Source: Haliclona indistincta (taxonomy: Eukaryota > Porifera > Demospongiae > Haplosclerida > Chalinidae). Taken from it: 64,000 bases of DNA. Of this stretch, positions 1-12,082 are shown piece after piece. Location of the stretch: positions 10,242,403-10,306,402 of the forward strand of contig OZ024790.1 of assembly GCA_964017065.1 (NCBI GenBank). The letters run 5' to 3'. The position numbers were made by a program, and so were the translations under genes. Under the pieces are notes generated by a model. The model was given only the letters and a program-made list of their open reading frames with translations, searched no databases and was not told the DNA's origin. The stretch's first letter is position 1, and the number at the start of each line of letters is the position of its first letter.

Positions 1-147
1 TGCGTGGGCGCGGTGTCGCATGCGGTTTATGATTATGTAATACATTGCACAGCCGCTGCACGACTTTTGTGTACGGTTTTTACCAGACCCTTTCCTCGTT
101 GCGAAAGGGGCGGGCCCCCAGACTAGCCTAGTATCAGGTCTGCCCAG

Positions 148-857
148 TCGCCTACGCATGCATGCAGTGCATACGAGCCCCGCCCACACTTGTTTGTAGA
201 ACTACACGGCGGTTATAACTATCTGGCAAGTGCAGAATGGCGATCCTACACGAGCTTACCGTTCTTCGAAGACTCCAGACAAATGCCGGGTGTGTGTTCT
301 CCGTGATAGTGATCCAATCATCCACACGGCGCAGCGATACTTTAGCTGCTTGGTCACGTGCACTACCCATTTGCTAATTGGTCACGTGCGTATTGCGCAA
401 TCACAACAATGGCGTCTAACACTAAGCTGACAATGGATCACGATCGAGAAATCGCGGAACTTAGATCGCCGTTACGCTAAAAACAAAGCTCAAAAGGCAC
501 ATGCCAGGAGAATTTCACGACTGTTCGTGGATGTTTTGGTCTCGGCACTGCTCGCGTAAAGGCGCTAGGCGAGTGGAAGAAAGAAAGAAGAAAGAAGAAG
601 AAAGAAAGAAGAAAACGAAGATGACGAAACTCGATTTTCACCGTTTCCAGGTTCGTCACTTTAGTAACAGTTTCGAGCAATCTCCTTGCTACTGTAAGAT
701 GGGGCAACGCCAGAGAGCAGATCTAAGTGTCTAAAGACGTCTAAAATTCAACACCAGGCGAAATATCAGCGCTTGAACGCTAATACATTGTATGTAGCCG
801 CCATCTTGTTTTCTCGTTCATCCCTACATAGGGAGACACTACCGTGTCTCCCTAATA
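148..857 (+). repeat. Dispersed repeat R, copy R1
   Basis: About 710 bases that recur in reverse orientation around 20,280-21,385 and 21,958-23,010, and partly in the same orientation at 56,600-56,990. Landmarks are a GA-rich stretch near 575-620 and a terminal hairpin at about 831-853 (GGGAGACAC, TACC loop, GTGTCTCCC). The right end abuts a receptor-tail exon directly, which implies insertion into that exon. No coding capacity is seen. The class is unknown; it is probably a non-autonomous transposon. Bases 1-147 to its left show nothing recognisable. Confidence 0.7.
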
Positions 858-1277
858 TGAAACTGTTTCTACTGTTCCTCAAAAATCAACAACAGATCAA
901 GTCAGTAACCGGTTTATTATAACCAGATATTACTATAGCTAGTTCTGACATGCTCTCGCAGGGAAAAAATGAGCCTCCATCGATTGACACGACAACCCCA
1001 ACATATGACAGTGTTACTACTACAGTACCTCAAACTCCACCAACAGAACAGGTTAGTGTCCATAGCAACGTATCCATGTGTATCATATTTTATACATACA
1101 GGGGACGACTGAGCCTCCAATTGAAATGACAAGCCCAACGTACGACAGTGTTGTTGCTGAACCTCAAGATCCAGAACAAGTACGTTAGTGATTGCTATGA
1201 CAATAGTAACCACACAGCTGCTGCAGGTAACAGTAAATCCCACTGAAACTATTTATGAGGAAACAGATTTAATGTGA
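855..1277 (+). pseudogene. 3' exons of a receptor-like cytoplasmic tail, copy A (5' end lost)
   Basis: Four short phase-0 exons can be read: about 858-900 (truncated at its left by repeat R1), 962-1051, 1102-1179 and 1227-1277 (stop TGA). All have GT-AG borders. The first three encode variants of one module, with PPIEMTSPTYDSV as its core, and the last encodes IYEETDLM. The tyrosines in YDSV and YEET contexts look like SH2/PTB docking sites on a receptor tail, which is inference from motif style only. No transmembrane or extracellular exons are visible, so this is a fragment or the end of a gene whose start was removed. A second copy lies at about 38,955-39,891. Confidence 0.55.
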
Positions 1278-1960
1278 TACGGCTAGTAAACATACCAGAA
1301 TTAGCACTAGATGTTTGTGAAACGTATTTCAGCACTAGATGTAGCTACTTAGAATAATTATGATTATAGTCTTTGATATAAGTTTATCATGCAAACACTT
1401 TCATGAATGTTATTATACTGAAGAGACTCAAAAGAGAATACAGTACTTATAATGATTTTGCTGAAAGTGAAAGGCTTGAGTGTATAATTGAGGTGTGTAC
1501 ATGCATGTGTAAAACACAGACTTGCATGAGCATATGGTGTCACCGCCACTTATACCCTACATTATCAGAACTATGTCAGTCAACTATGTCAACAGTCAAC
1601 TATGTCAACTATGTCAACTATGTCAACTATGTCAACTATATAACTACAACATGGGTATTATCAGAGCATCAACACGAATTCAACTGTTTTATTGGATCAG
1701 TGGGGTACATAAATAGACATCAAGAACAATACAATACAGGTGGACATGACGGTACCAGTCACAAGACAACCATGATTAAAGTAGATATGATTAAAATAGT
1801 TTCAAACAGCTGTCTCTGATCATTACAAGATCGAACATCACATTTTTGCAATAAGTGTTCATTAGACCTCATTGACTTTTGGTAATATTCTACCATCGCA
1901 CATCATTGATAAGACTGAAACATGTAAACTTAGCTGGTTTGGCATGCAAATGAATAATCA
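1278..1960. repeat. Duplicated non-coding spacer (left part of the segmental unit)
   Basis: Non-coding sequence shared with 7,024-7,640 and with 39,890-41,900, so it belongs to the segmental duplication. It contains a short 9-bp tandem run (CTATGTCAA units) at about 1,577-1,637 that is absent from copy B. Open frames through it are not conserved between copies and are not called as genes. Confidence 0.6.
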
Positions 1961-2215
1961 TTGATCAAAACAAGTAATATTCACGGCAATGAGTTTTATG
2001 CATCATGCAGCACTGTGCATAAGTCAGTGTGTTCTTTATCATTTTTTAAAGTAAACAACTCCAATCTGCTTCATCGCCATATTGGCAACAACCAAGGTTT
2101 CTTTGTGAGTCATGACTGGGCTTTCTTTCAACCCTTCCTTCAGATATCTCCTAACTTCTTCTGCCTCATAACGTAATCCTGTACTGTTACCATAGTAGAG
2201 TGGAAGTGCTGGTTC
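1961..2215 (-). pseudogene. 3' fragment of dihydrodiol dehydrogenase, copy A
   Basis: Closely matches the last coding exon portion and 3' flank of the intact gene at 41,970-42,974. Homology stops abruptly near 2,213, where sequence specific to the MFSD8 unit begins. A small deletion removes bases near the stop codon relative to the parent. No start, Rossmann fold or catalytic region is present, so it cannot make the enzyme. It marks the breakpoint where a piece of the dehydrogenase locus was joined to the MFSD8/kinase unit. Confidence 0.75.
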
Positions 2216-2543
2216 AAGGAGAGCAGGGGCATAACTAAGAGAGAGGAGGCGCGCGCGATTTTTAGCCAGTTGGATTTTTGGCCAGTTGGAGTCTCTTCCT
2301 GCTTCGAGAGGATACCTGAACTAATATTGTATTGTTTGAAATTGTCCACCAAATTGTTTATTTTGTGAATGCATGGTTATACCCTCTGGGTCTCTGCCTA
2401 ATATGAACCTTTGAACCTTTTTGAAACAGGGACTTTGGTCACCATAAGGCGCTAAGAACCCCGCCGCCCCCCACGTGCGCAGTTGTTTCAAATTAATTTT
2501 CATCACAGTCGCAAAATTGGACTGTGACTGCATTTGAGGTGTT

Positions 2544-5500
2544 TCACAGGGCTCTTTGTTTGAAAGGCACCATGCGATAGCAGAATACCAGCAAAGTCCA
2601 AATTGCTATTGAATGAAATGCCATCACTGAAGCGAAAGTAATCTGTGGTCCAGACAGGTCATACATGAAAGTTACAAACAAGGGACTGACTGCTAGAGAC
2701 ACACTACCCACAGCAGTGAGCACTCCCATCATCATGCCCTGCAGAGCCGGGATGGCCATGGATGAGTGACACCAAAGCAGAGTGGAAATATTACCTGAGG
2801 AAATGGTCCCAGTATTCTAGAGTAGAGAGTAAAGTTTGGCAGTACTGAAGCACTGTAGCCAACCATCATCAACAACATGCCAGCTACAAACTTAGGCAAG
2901 AGTATCTGAGGAACTCTATTACACCAACTCAATTGTTGGTTGCGACATCCAACAGCCACAGTACTATTGTTAAGAGAATCTCCCACTGCATGAAAGAGAA
3001 CAATTTTACAGTCTATATAACCTTTTATATACTCACTTAGTTTAGGATATACATTGCTCATTGGAATAAACAGCAAATATGAAAATTCTATGATAAACAA
3101 ACCAATCATGATCATTGTCCTGTGCTGCACCCTGAGGAAAAATGCACGGCTGTGTAATAAAAAAGTGTAAATTCACTGCATACCATTTACTAATATAAGC
3201 AATAATGACATAGTAGAAAACCATTGACACAGCATAGACTCCTAAAATGATGCTGTTGTAGAGAATAGCTTGCTGCCTGGTCCAAGCAAACTCATCCATT
3301 GAATACGGCACTGCTATCCTATAAAGAGCATAGTGAAATAAACTAAGAATAAAACATTAGTTCGCAAACTTGCGTTTCAACAAGACCAACAGTTGTATAA
3401 ACGAAAAAAGCAACGATCAAAGCAACGACAACAGCTACCCAGTCAACATCTAAATGGTGGAGCAAACATTATTAAAATATTGATTTGCAACACATGCACA
3501 CCTTTTCTGGTCAGCTCTTTTCCTTTATGTAATTTTTTGAAGTTAATCTTGTATTCACGAAATAGCCCCACTAGCAGAAGAAGATTTATGATGTCCATCA
3601 GAATGTTAAAGTACACTGGTCCTGTGTACATATTGAAGTGAAACCGTATTGCAGGAATTGATATTCCACGAGGTCCAAGGGGAACAAACATGAGTGACAC
3701 CACTGTGGGAAAATGGCACTTGTTAAACAATGACATGACTGTGTTTTATATACAAGCCTGATTTTAGCTTGTCGTCCAGTACACAACAACTTAGCTGGCA
3801 GTTGGTTGGAGCAAGAAGCTAGAGGCCCAACTGTTTTTGGATATAGTTTTTTACATTGAAAACACCCCAACTAAGTTGGCATTTATCTGAACAATCTTAG
3901 GTATGCCATTGCAAATGTATAGAGTTCTCTGGATCAATAGGAACACAGCAATAATTTTGGGGTAAAAATGTGTGTCTGTGCAACTAGGCAATAGTACAAA
4001 TTTGGCTAGCATAGCTTAAGATGTGAAAGTTCCTTAGTTTTCCTCGAATAGAAGCCGTCCCCAAATAGACGCCAGTCTAGAGGCCGGGTCTGATTAAGTT
4101 AGGAAAGAACTGGGCTACTTGTAAAGTGGTCTAAATGGTGCATTTGGTAAGCCTGATGTTCTTATAACCTACCTGAATTTTCTACTTTTGTACTAAATTT
4201 TTACAACTAAAAGGCCTCAATAAGAAATAGATGCCCGGGCTTCTTTCGAGGAAACACGGTCCAGAAACAGTTAGACCTGCTCTCTGATGTTGCCCCAACA
4301 CTACAGTTGCATTAAGATTACTTGTAAATGTTGTTAGAGTGATGAACATGGAAGTGGTGAAAATAGAGTTCACCATTTTATTATTGCATAATAGCGTGCA
4401 CGTGATGCAACAGGTGTGGGCGGGGCTCGTATCAAGTGCTTGGGCGGCTATAGTACTGAAGATATTAATATTTTAAAAGTGTACAAACAAGCCAGTAAAA
4501 AATGAAAAAACGAAAGTAGGAATGTCCAGCATACAGGCCTACAAAGCACACTAACAAGAAGGCACCATAGCAGCAACACACTGGTAAGTTAGGTGCACAA
4601 ACAACGGGTATACTTGGCACATCATCCCTACATCAGTGACATGGCTGTATTCAATACAACTTGGTTGAACGCACAGCCACGTGCACTGAAATAAGGATGC
4701 TTGGAAAGATGTGCTGAATGCCCTTGTTTGTGCACCTTGTTTACTAGTGTTGTTGCTGCTATAATTCCTTCTTGTTTGTGTGATTATTAGGCCTGTATGC
4801 TGGACATCCCTACATCCAGGGATGACCTCGGTTTAGCCTAGTACCCAGGCCTGCTCTATGAGCTAACGGCCTGCCTGGTACACACTGTTCGCGCAAGCGT
4901 GTAATTAAAAAACACGTGCGTTTCTCACTTGCTTTGAATTCAGCGCGATGCTCACTATTTCAGCTCATAATGTCGCGTGCTAGACACAAATCAGCTAAAC
5001 TTACCTTACAAATAAGCGTCAGCCGCGCAGAAGTTCGCTATGCACTATCTACGTTGTGTTCATCACGTGGCTAGCCAAGTAACACGGAGAAATGTACAGT
5101 AAGTATCTGCGTTTTAACCGGATGTTGGATAAATTAAACGCAAGCGCGAACAGTGTGTACCAGGCCATACCGTCAGCTCAATAGAGCATGCAGGCCTGGG
5201 TACGAGGCTAGACCTTGGTTCAAATACTTTTGACTGAAAACGAACTATCACGAGTACCTTACTGTCTCGAATTTCTATTGGGTTTTAACTATCCCAGCTA
5301 TTTTCCGGCGTGCAAGAGCTTCCGAAGAGTCCATTAACCCTTTAGTTCCAGAATTATTTTGCCATAAATTTGACCAGCTCGAAATTGTCAGTTTCTTGTG
5401 CACGTTTCTTCAGCATGCAGTACGCTAACTGTATCAAACCAACACCCTTTTAACTGATGGGCAACGTTTCTGGGCATGTCATAACCACTGAGTTGGCCAC

Positions 5501-6832
5501 TCCCATTTCGGAACTGAAGCCACTAAATTGCTTGTCTTTTTTTGGGCAAACATTTTGACGTTCATTCGATCAGGCTTGTTGACCGATACAAAAACCTGGT
5601 GATGACCGTGTGAGTATACAACACTGTTTAGACTTCATCTAGTGCAAGAATGTCATTTCCGGGCACCTTGAAGCTGCACAAATTCCCCAAACCCCGCCTC
5701 TAGGGGGAAACCCCCCTTTGTGTATGTTTTAGTCCCAGGCGTGGCGAAAAACTGCTGGGTTTTTTACTGTTTTTGTATTATTCAATTTCACCATAAAGCA
5801 AGTGTTACTAATTATGACGCCTAAAAGGCGTAATTGGGGTTTAAAGGGTTAAAGTTGCCAAAATCGCTTGTTCGACATCGCAAATCAAGATGGCGACACT
5901 CAAGGATCGGGCACTATAGATCTTTGCTGCCTTGTAGTTTCTCAAAATTTCAGTCATTAAGAGGTTGATAGCCCAACTCAATTTTTACACTAGTCAACTT
6001 ACATGGTCCAATTAGTATTCCTAGTGTCTGGGAACCACTTGATAAAGCCAGGCCCCATGTTCTCTCCTCTTCAGTTGTTGCTGCTGCTACATATGACCTT
6101 ACAACAGCAGCTGAACCTGTATGCACATGCAACATACAATATTTCTTCTCTCAAGTGGTAAATTCTCTCTCAGACTTACCTGCACACCCTCCAACAAAAA
6201 TTCTAGCCACTAAAACTACATATTGTCCTCCACTGGGCAATGCTCCAGCATAGCAGTACGCAAAGTTAGCAACAATTGAGACCACGAAACACACTATCAA
6301 GGGTTCCCGAGTTGGCCTCTTGTCTGACCAGAATCCACAAACTGGTGACATTACAAATCGACCGAGACTATACCCTGCCATCACCCAGCCGAGAAATGTA
6401 GTTGGAGATTGACCACCAGTAAGCTACACAAAAAAGAGTCATCATGATGTCGTCACTGAAGACACAGCTAACTCACGTGTAGCAAGTATGGAAACATCGA
6501 AGTTGTCACTATAGAATAAGCTGCAAAAAATTAGGGAGTGTTACGCATGCACTACCACATCCATGACAGTGTGTGTACGTACTTGACATGATATCCACCA
6601 TGGTAAAGCACAAAACTAATATGGACGTCCATCTCTTCCATTTGGGCACTGTCTTCAGTTTATCTACGTTCAGCGAGGAGTCCGCCACAATCGCGCTGTC
6701 CTGAAAAGATTCTTTTGTAGAAAGATTTTTCAACTCGGATGACCTATAGATACGACAATGAATACATGCGTTGTGCGTACACACAAGGTTCCTTGCTACC
6801 TACCTTTGAGTTTCCAGCTCGCGGCCTGCCAT
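2544..6832 (-). CDS. MFSD8/CLN7-like lysosomal MFS transporter, copy A
   Basis: Ten-exon gene with the same structure as copy B. Exon 1 is 6,804-6,832 (start encodes MAGRELETQ) and the last exon is 2,544-2,738. The spliced protein is about 511 residues, close to human MFSD8 (518). MFSD8-type signatures are GYSLGRFVMSPVCGFWSDKR after the first helix, AAVVRSYVAAATTEEERTWG in the cytosolic loop, IPAIRFHFNMYTGPV, and PYSMDEFAWTRQQA. The family is a 12-helix major facilitator of lysosomes. Against copy B it lacks one Arg near the C-terminus and one Glu in the IDCK loop, and has Leu for Arg in GSVSLAVSPL. The large central intron (about 3,700-6,000) holds a 9-bp-TSD MITE. No frameshift is seen, so it may be functional. 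Symbol assignment is by family resemblance. Confidence 0.8.
4834..5210. mobile_element. TAGCCTCG-type MITE in the large intron of MFSD8 copy A
   Basis: Inverted termini begin TAGCCTAG and end CGAGGCTA, and pairing continues through the GTACCCAGGCCTGC region. It is flanked by GACCTCGGTT (4,824-4,833) and GACCTTGGTT (5,211-5,220), an imperfect 9-10 bp target duplication. Copies B (near 10,510) and C (near 27,555) have the uninterrupted empty site, which confirms the boundaries. It belongs with 20,446-21,022, 40,300-40,787 and 43,986-44,075. The TSD length suggests a Mutator-like origin. Confidence 0.85.
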
Positions 6833-6957
6833 CATGTCACATGTATTCGACTCAAAATTCAGACTCGTTCAGAGCGTAAATTTGGCAATGCCCCAAGAGC
6901 ATTATCACTTGCATTGTCCTAACTCATCCCATCCGGCAGTGAATTGAAACTGTCAAA

Positions 6958-7050
6958 ATGGAAACGTCCAGCGACAAGAATTCTGCTACGGGCTTCACCG
7001 ATGCACACCTCAACGAAGAGTTCAGCACTAGATGCAGCTACTTAGAATAA
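6958..7050 (+). pseudogene. Truncated first exon of the kinase-like gene, copy A
   Basis: Begins METSSDKNSATGFTD, like exon 1 of copies B and C, then leaves homology after NEEF at about 7,023. There it runs into the left end of duplication unit B and reaches a stop at 7,048-7,050. This is the tandem-duplication junction. A TTC/TTCAG microhomology is visible there. No other kinase exon follows, so copy A lacks the kinase. Confidence 0.85.
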
Positions 7051-7640
7051 TTATGATTACATGTAGATCTATAGTCTTTGATAATAAAAAAATATTATAA
7101 GTTTATCATGCAGACACTTTCATGAATGTTGTTATACTGAAGAAGAGACTCAAAAGAGAATACAGTACTTATAATAATATTGCTGAAAGTGAAAGGCTTG
7201 AGTGTATAATTGAGGTGTGTACATGCATGTGTAAAACACAGACTTGCATGAGCATATGGTGTCACCGCCACTTATACCCTACATCATCAGAACTGTATCA
7301 GATAACAACATGGGTATGGTCAACACGAATTCAACTGTTTTATTGGATCAGTGGGTCGGGATACATAAAAAATAGTCAGCAAGAGCAATACAACATGACA
7401 TACCAGACCATGCAGTCACATAGTCTACAAGACAACCATGATTAAAAATAGATATGATAAAAATAGCCTTTCAATCTGTCTCTGATCAATACAAGAATGA
7501 GCATCACATTTTTGTAATAATAGTTCATTAGAACTCATTCTGCTAATACTCTACCAATGCAGATCATCGAAATGTGTAAACTCAGGTTTGGCAAATGAAT
7601 AATCATTGATCGAAACAACTAATATTCACAATCGTGATTC
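7024..7640. repeat. Duplicated non-coding spacer, copy B
   Basis: Homologous to 1,330-1,960 (and 39,950-41,900), with indels. The dehydrogenase 3' fragment present in copies A and C is missing here, removed by a deletion near 7,640. No gene is supported. Confidence 0.65.
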
Positions 7641-7971
7641 ATGGAGAGCAGGAGCGTAATTAAGAGAAAGGAGGAGCGCGCTTGTGCGATTTTTAGCCAG
7701 TTAGATTTTTGGCCGGTTGGAGTCTCTTCCTGCTTCAAGAGGATACCTGAAGTAATATTGTATTGTTTGAAATTGTCCACCAAATTGTTTATTTTGTGCA
7801 TGCATGGTTATACCCTCTGGGTCTCTGACTAATATGAACCTTTGAACATTTTTGAAACAGGGACTTTGGTCACCATAAGCCGCTAAGAACCCCGCCCCCC
7901 ACGTGCGCAGTTGTTTCAAATTAATTTTCATCACAGTCGCAAAGTTGGATTGTGACTGCATTTGAGGTGTT

Positions 7972-10900
7972 TCACAGGGCTCTTCTTTGTTTGAAAGGCA
8001 CCATACGATAGCAGAATACCAGCAAAGTCCAAATTGCTATTGAATGAAATGCCATCACTGAAGCGAAAGTAATCTGTGGTCCAGACAGGTCATACATGAA
8101 AGTTACAAATAAGGGACTGACTGCTCGAGACACACTACCCACAGCAGTGAGCACTCCCATCATCATGCCCTGCAGAGCCGGGATGGCCGTGGATGAGTGA
8201 CACCAAAGCAGAGTGGAAATATTACCTGAGGAAATGGTCCCAGTATTCTAGAGTAGAGAGTAAAGTTTGGCAGTACTGAAGCACTGTAGCCAACCGTCAT
8301 CAACAAAATGCCGGCTACAAACTTAGGCAAGAGTATCTGAGGAACTCTATTACACCAACTCAATTGTTGGTTGCGACATCCAACAGCCACAGTACTATTG
8401 TTAAGAGAATCTCCCACTGCATGAAAGAGAACCATTTTACAGTCTATATAACCTTCTTTTATATACTCACTTAGTTTAGGATATATATTGCTCATTGGAA
8501 TAAACAGCAAATATGCAAATTCTATGATAAACAAACCAATCATGATCATTGTCCTGTGCTGCACCCTGAGGAAAAATGCACGGCTGTGTAATAAAAAAGT
8601 GTAAATTCACTGCATACCATTTATTAATATAGGCAATAATGATATAGTAGAAAACCATTGACACAGCATAGACTCCTAAAATGATGCTGTTGTAGAGAAT
8701 AGCTTGCTGCCTGGTCCAAGCAAACTCATCCATTGAATATGGCACTGCTATCCTATAAAGAACATAGTGAAATAAACTAAGAATAAAACATTAGTTCGCA
8801 AACTTGCGTTTCAACAAGACCAATAGTTGTATAAACGAAAAAAGCAACGATCAAAGCAACGACAACAGCTACCCAGTCCACATCTACATGGTGGAGCAAA
8901 CATTATTAAAATAGTGATTTGCAACACATGCACACCTTTTCTGGTCAGCTCTTTTCCTTTATGTAATTTTTTGAAGTTAATCTTGTATTCACGAAATAGC
9001 CCCACTAGCAGAAGAAGATTTATGATGTCCATCAGAATGTTAAAGTACACTGGTCCTGTGTACATATTAAAGTGAAACCGTATTGCAGGAATTGATATTC
9101 CACGATCTCCAAGAGGAACAAACATGAGTGCCACCACTGTGGGAAAATGGCACTTGTTAAACAATGGCACTTGTTAAACAATGACATGACAGTGTTTTAT
9201 ATACATGCCTGATTTTAGCTTGTCGTCCAGTACACGAAAACTTAGCTGGCAGTTGGTTGGAGCAAGAAGCTAGAGGCCCAACTGTTTTTGGATATAGTTT
9301 TTTTCATTGAAAACACCCCAACTAATTTGGCATTAATTTTATCTGAACAATCTTAGGTATGCCATTGCAAATGTATAGAGTTCTCTGGATCGATAGGAAC
9401 ACAGCAATAATTTTGGATATAGTTTTTTCATTGAAAACACTCCAACTAAGTTGGCATTAATTTTATCTGAACAATCTTAGGTATGCCATTGCAAGAGTTT
9501 TCTGTGCGTCTGTGCAACTAGGCAATGGTACAAATTTGGCTAGCATAGCTTAAGATGTGAAAGTTCCTTAGTTTTCCTCGAATAGAAGCAGTCGCCAAAT
9601 AGACGCCGGTCTAGAGGCCGGGTCTGATTAAGTTAGGAAAGAACTGGGCTACTTGTAAAGTGGTCTAAATGGTGCATTTGGTAAGCCTGATGTTCTTACA
9701 ACCTTCCTGATTTTTCTATTTTTGTACTAAATTTTACAACTAAAAGGCCTCAATAAGAAATAGATGCCCAGGCTTCTTTTCGAGGAAACACGGTCCAGAA
9801 ACAGTTAGACCTGCTCTCTGACATTGCCCCAACACTACAGTTGCATTAAGTAAATGTTGTTAGAGTGATGAACATGGAAGTGGTGAAAATTGAGTTCACC
9901 ATTTTATTATTGCATAATAGCGTGCACGTGATGCAACCACACTGGTAACTTAGCAGTTGTGATCGATATCACAAACATGCATGTTCGACTCTCGAGCTCG
10001 TCACACAATTGCTGTGTGTAAAATCGCCAATCTGCTGTTGCTACATGTCTATTAGCTACAAGCAGCACTTCTTTGAGGGTGTGGGCGGGGCTCATGTCAA
10101 GTGCTTGGGCGGCTAGTACTGAAGATATTAATATTTTAAAAGTGTACAAACAAGCCAGTAAAAAATGAAAAAAAACGAAAGTAGGAATGTCCAGCATACA
10201 GGCCTACAAAGCACACTAACAAGAAGGCACTATAGCAGCAACACTGGTAAGTTAGGTGCACAAACAACGGGCACTCGGCACATCATCCCTACATCAGTGG
10301 CATGGCTATATTCAATACAAGGTTAACAACTTGGTTGTTAGACATGCAGTACGTGCAGCCACGTGCACTGATGTAAGGATGCTTGGAAAGATGTGCTGAA
10401 TGCCCTTGTTTGTGCACCTTGTTTACTAGTGTTGTTGCTGCTATAGTTCCTTCTTGTTTGTGTGATTTGTAGGTCTGTATGCTGGACATCCCTACATCCA
10501 GGGATGACCTCGGTTCAAATAATTTTGACTGAAACGAATTATCACGAGTACCTTATTGTCTCGGATTTCTATTGGGTTTTAACTATCCCAGCTATTTTCT
10601 TGCGTGCAAGAACTTCCGAAGAGTCCATTAACCATTTAGTTCCTGAATTATTTTGCCATAAATTTGACCTGCTCGAAATTGTCAGTTTATTGTGTACGTT
10701 TCTTCAGCATGCAGTACGCTAACTGTATCAAACTCACATCCTTTTTAACTGATGGATCAACGTTTCTGGGCATGTCATAACCACTGAGTTGGCCACTCCC
10801 ATTTCGGAACTGAAGCCACTAAATTGCTTGTCTTTTTTGGGCAAAATTTTTGACGTTCATTCGATCAGGCTTGCTGACCAATACAAAAACCTGGTGATGA

Positions 10901-11929
10901 CCGAGTGAGTATACAACACTGTTTGGACTTCATCTAGTGCAAGAATGTCATTTCCGGGCACCCTGCAGAAGCTGCACAAATTCCCCAAACCCCGCCTCTA
11001 GGGGAAACCCCCCTTGGGGTTTCTCAAAATTTCAGTCATTAAGAGGTTGATAGCCCAACTCAAATTTTACACTAGTCAACTTACATGGTCCAATTAGTAT
11101 TCCTAGTGTCTGGGAACCACTTGATAAAGCCAGGCCCCATGTTCGCTCCTCTTCAGTTGTTGCTGCTGCTACATATGACCTTACAACAGCAGCTGAACCT
11201 GTATGCACATGCAACATACAATATTTCTTCTCTCAAGTGGTAAATTCTCTCTCTTACTTACCTGCACACCCTCCAACAAAAATTCTAGCCACTAAAACTA
11301 CATATTGTCCTCCACTGGGCAATGCTCCAGCATAGCAGTACGCAAAGTTAGCAACAATTGAGACCACGAAACACACTATCAAGGGTTCCCGAGTGGGCCT
11401 CTTGTCTGACCAGAATCCACAAACTGGTGACATTACAAATCGACCGAGACTATACCCTGCCATCACCCAGCCGAGAAATGTAGTTGGAGATTGACCACCA
11501 GTAAGCTACACAAAAAAGAGTCATCATGATGTCGTCACTGAGAAGACACAGCTAACTCACGTGTAGCAAGTATGGAAACATCGAAGTTGTAACTATAGAA
11601 TAAGCTGCAAAAAAATTAGGGAGTGTTACGCATGCACTACCACATCCGTGACAGTGTGTGTACGTACTTGACATGATATCCACCATGGTAAAGCACAAAA
11701 CTAATATGGACGTCCATCTCTTCCATTTGGGCACTGTCTTCAATTCATCTACGTTCAGCGAGGAGTCCGCCACAGTCGCGCTGTCCTGAAAAGATTCTTT
11801 TGTAGAAAGATTTTGCAACTCGGATGACCTAGACACGACAACTGATGAATACGTGCGTTGTGCGTACACACAAGGTTCTATCAATCTTCTTGCTACCTAC
11901 CTTTGAGTTTCAGGGTCGCCGCCTGCCAT
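7972..11929 (-). CDS. MFSD8/CLN7-like lysosomal MFS transporter, copy B
   Basis: Exons, 5' to 3': 11,901-11,929, 11,668-11,828, 11,561-11,604, 11,262-11,505, 11,085-11,198, 8,936-9,136, 8,808-8,883, 8,618-8,752, 8,226-8,565 and 7,972-8,169. They sum to 1,542 bases, 513 residues, with every phase consistent. Start is MAGGDPETQ. Family signatures are GYSLGRFVMSPVCGFWSD, AAVVRSYVAAATTEEERTW, FNMYTGPVYFNILMD, PYSMDEFAWTRQQAILYN and NFTLYSRILGPFPQ. Known family role: lysosomal 12-helix major facilitator (CLN7 in humans). The exon ending in VYTTIGLVET uses a GC donor (GCAAGT), and the same site is kept in copies A and C. It is divergent from the kinase-like gene, with start codons about 153 bases apart, so the promoter is probably shared. 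It appears intact. Confidence 0.85.
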
Positions 11930-12082
11930 TATGTCACATGTATTCGGCTCAAAATTCAGACTCTGATTCAGACTCGTTCAGAGCGTAAATTTGGCAATTC
12001 CCCAAGAGCATTATCACTTGCATTGAATTATTTTCCTAACTCATCCCATCCGGCAGTGAATCGAAACTTAGTTACTGTCAAA
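11930..12082. promoter_or_regulatory. Bidirectional intergenic promoter region (MFSD8-like / kinase-like)
   Basis: Only about 153 bases separate the divergent start codons in copy B. The same arrangement is kept in copy A (6,833-6,957) and copy C (28,995-29,137). No TATA box is evident. Shared promoter activity is inferred from spacing and conservation. Confidence 0.5.

Noticed and set aside
831..857. GGGAGACAC hairpin followed by CTAAT as a Helitron 3' terminus (CTRR-T)
   Set aside because: The hairpin abuts the CTAA instead of lying about 10 bases upstream, and the copy near the Helitron (56,962) is on the wrong side for its orientation.
1403..1819. 138-codon plus-strand frame with NYVNYVNYVNYV repeats, and its relative at 7,122-7,445
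   Set aside because: The repeated part is a 9-bp microsatellite. The frame is not preserved among the homologous copies and has no recognisable domain.
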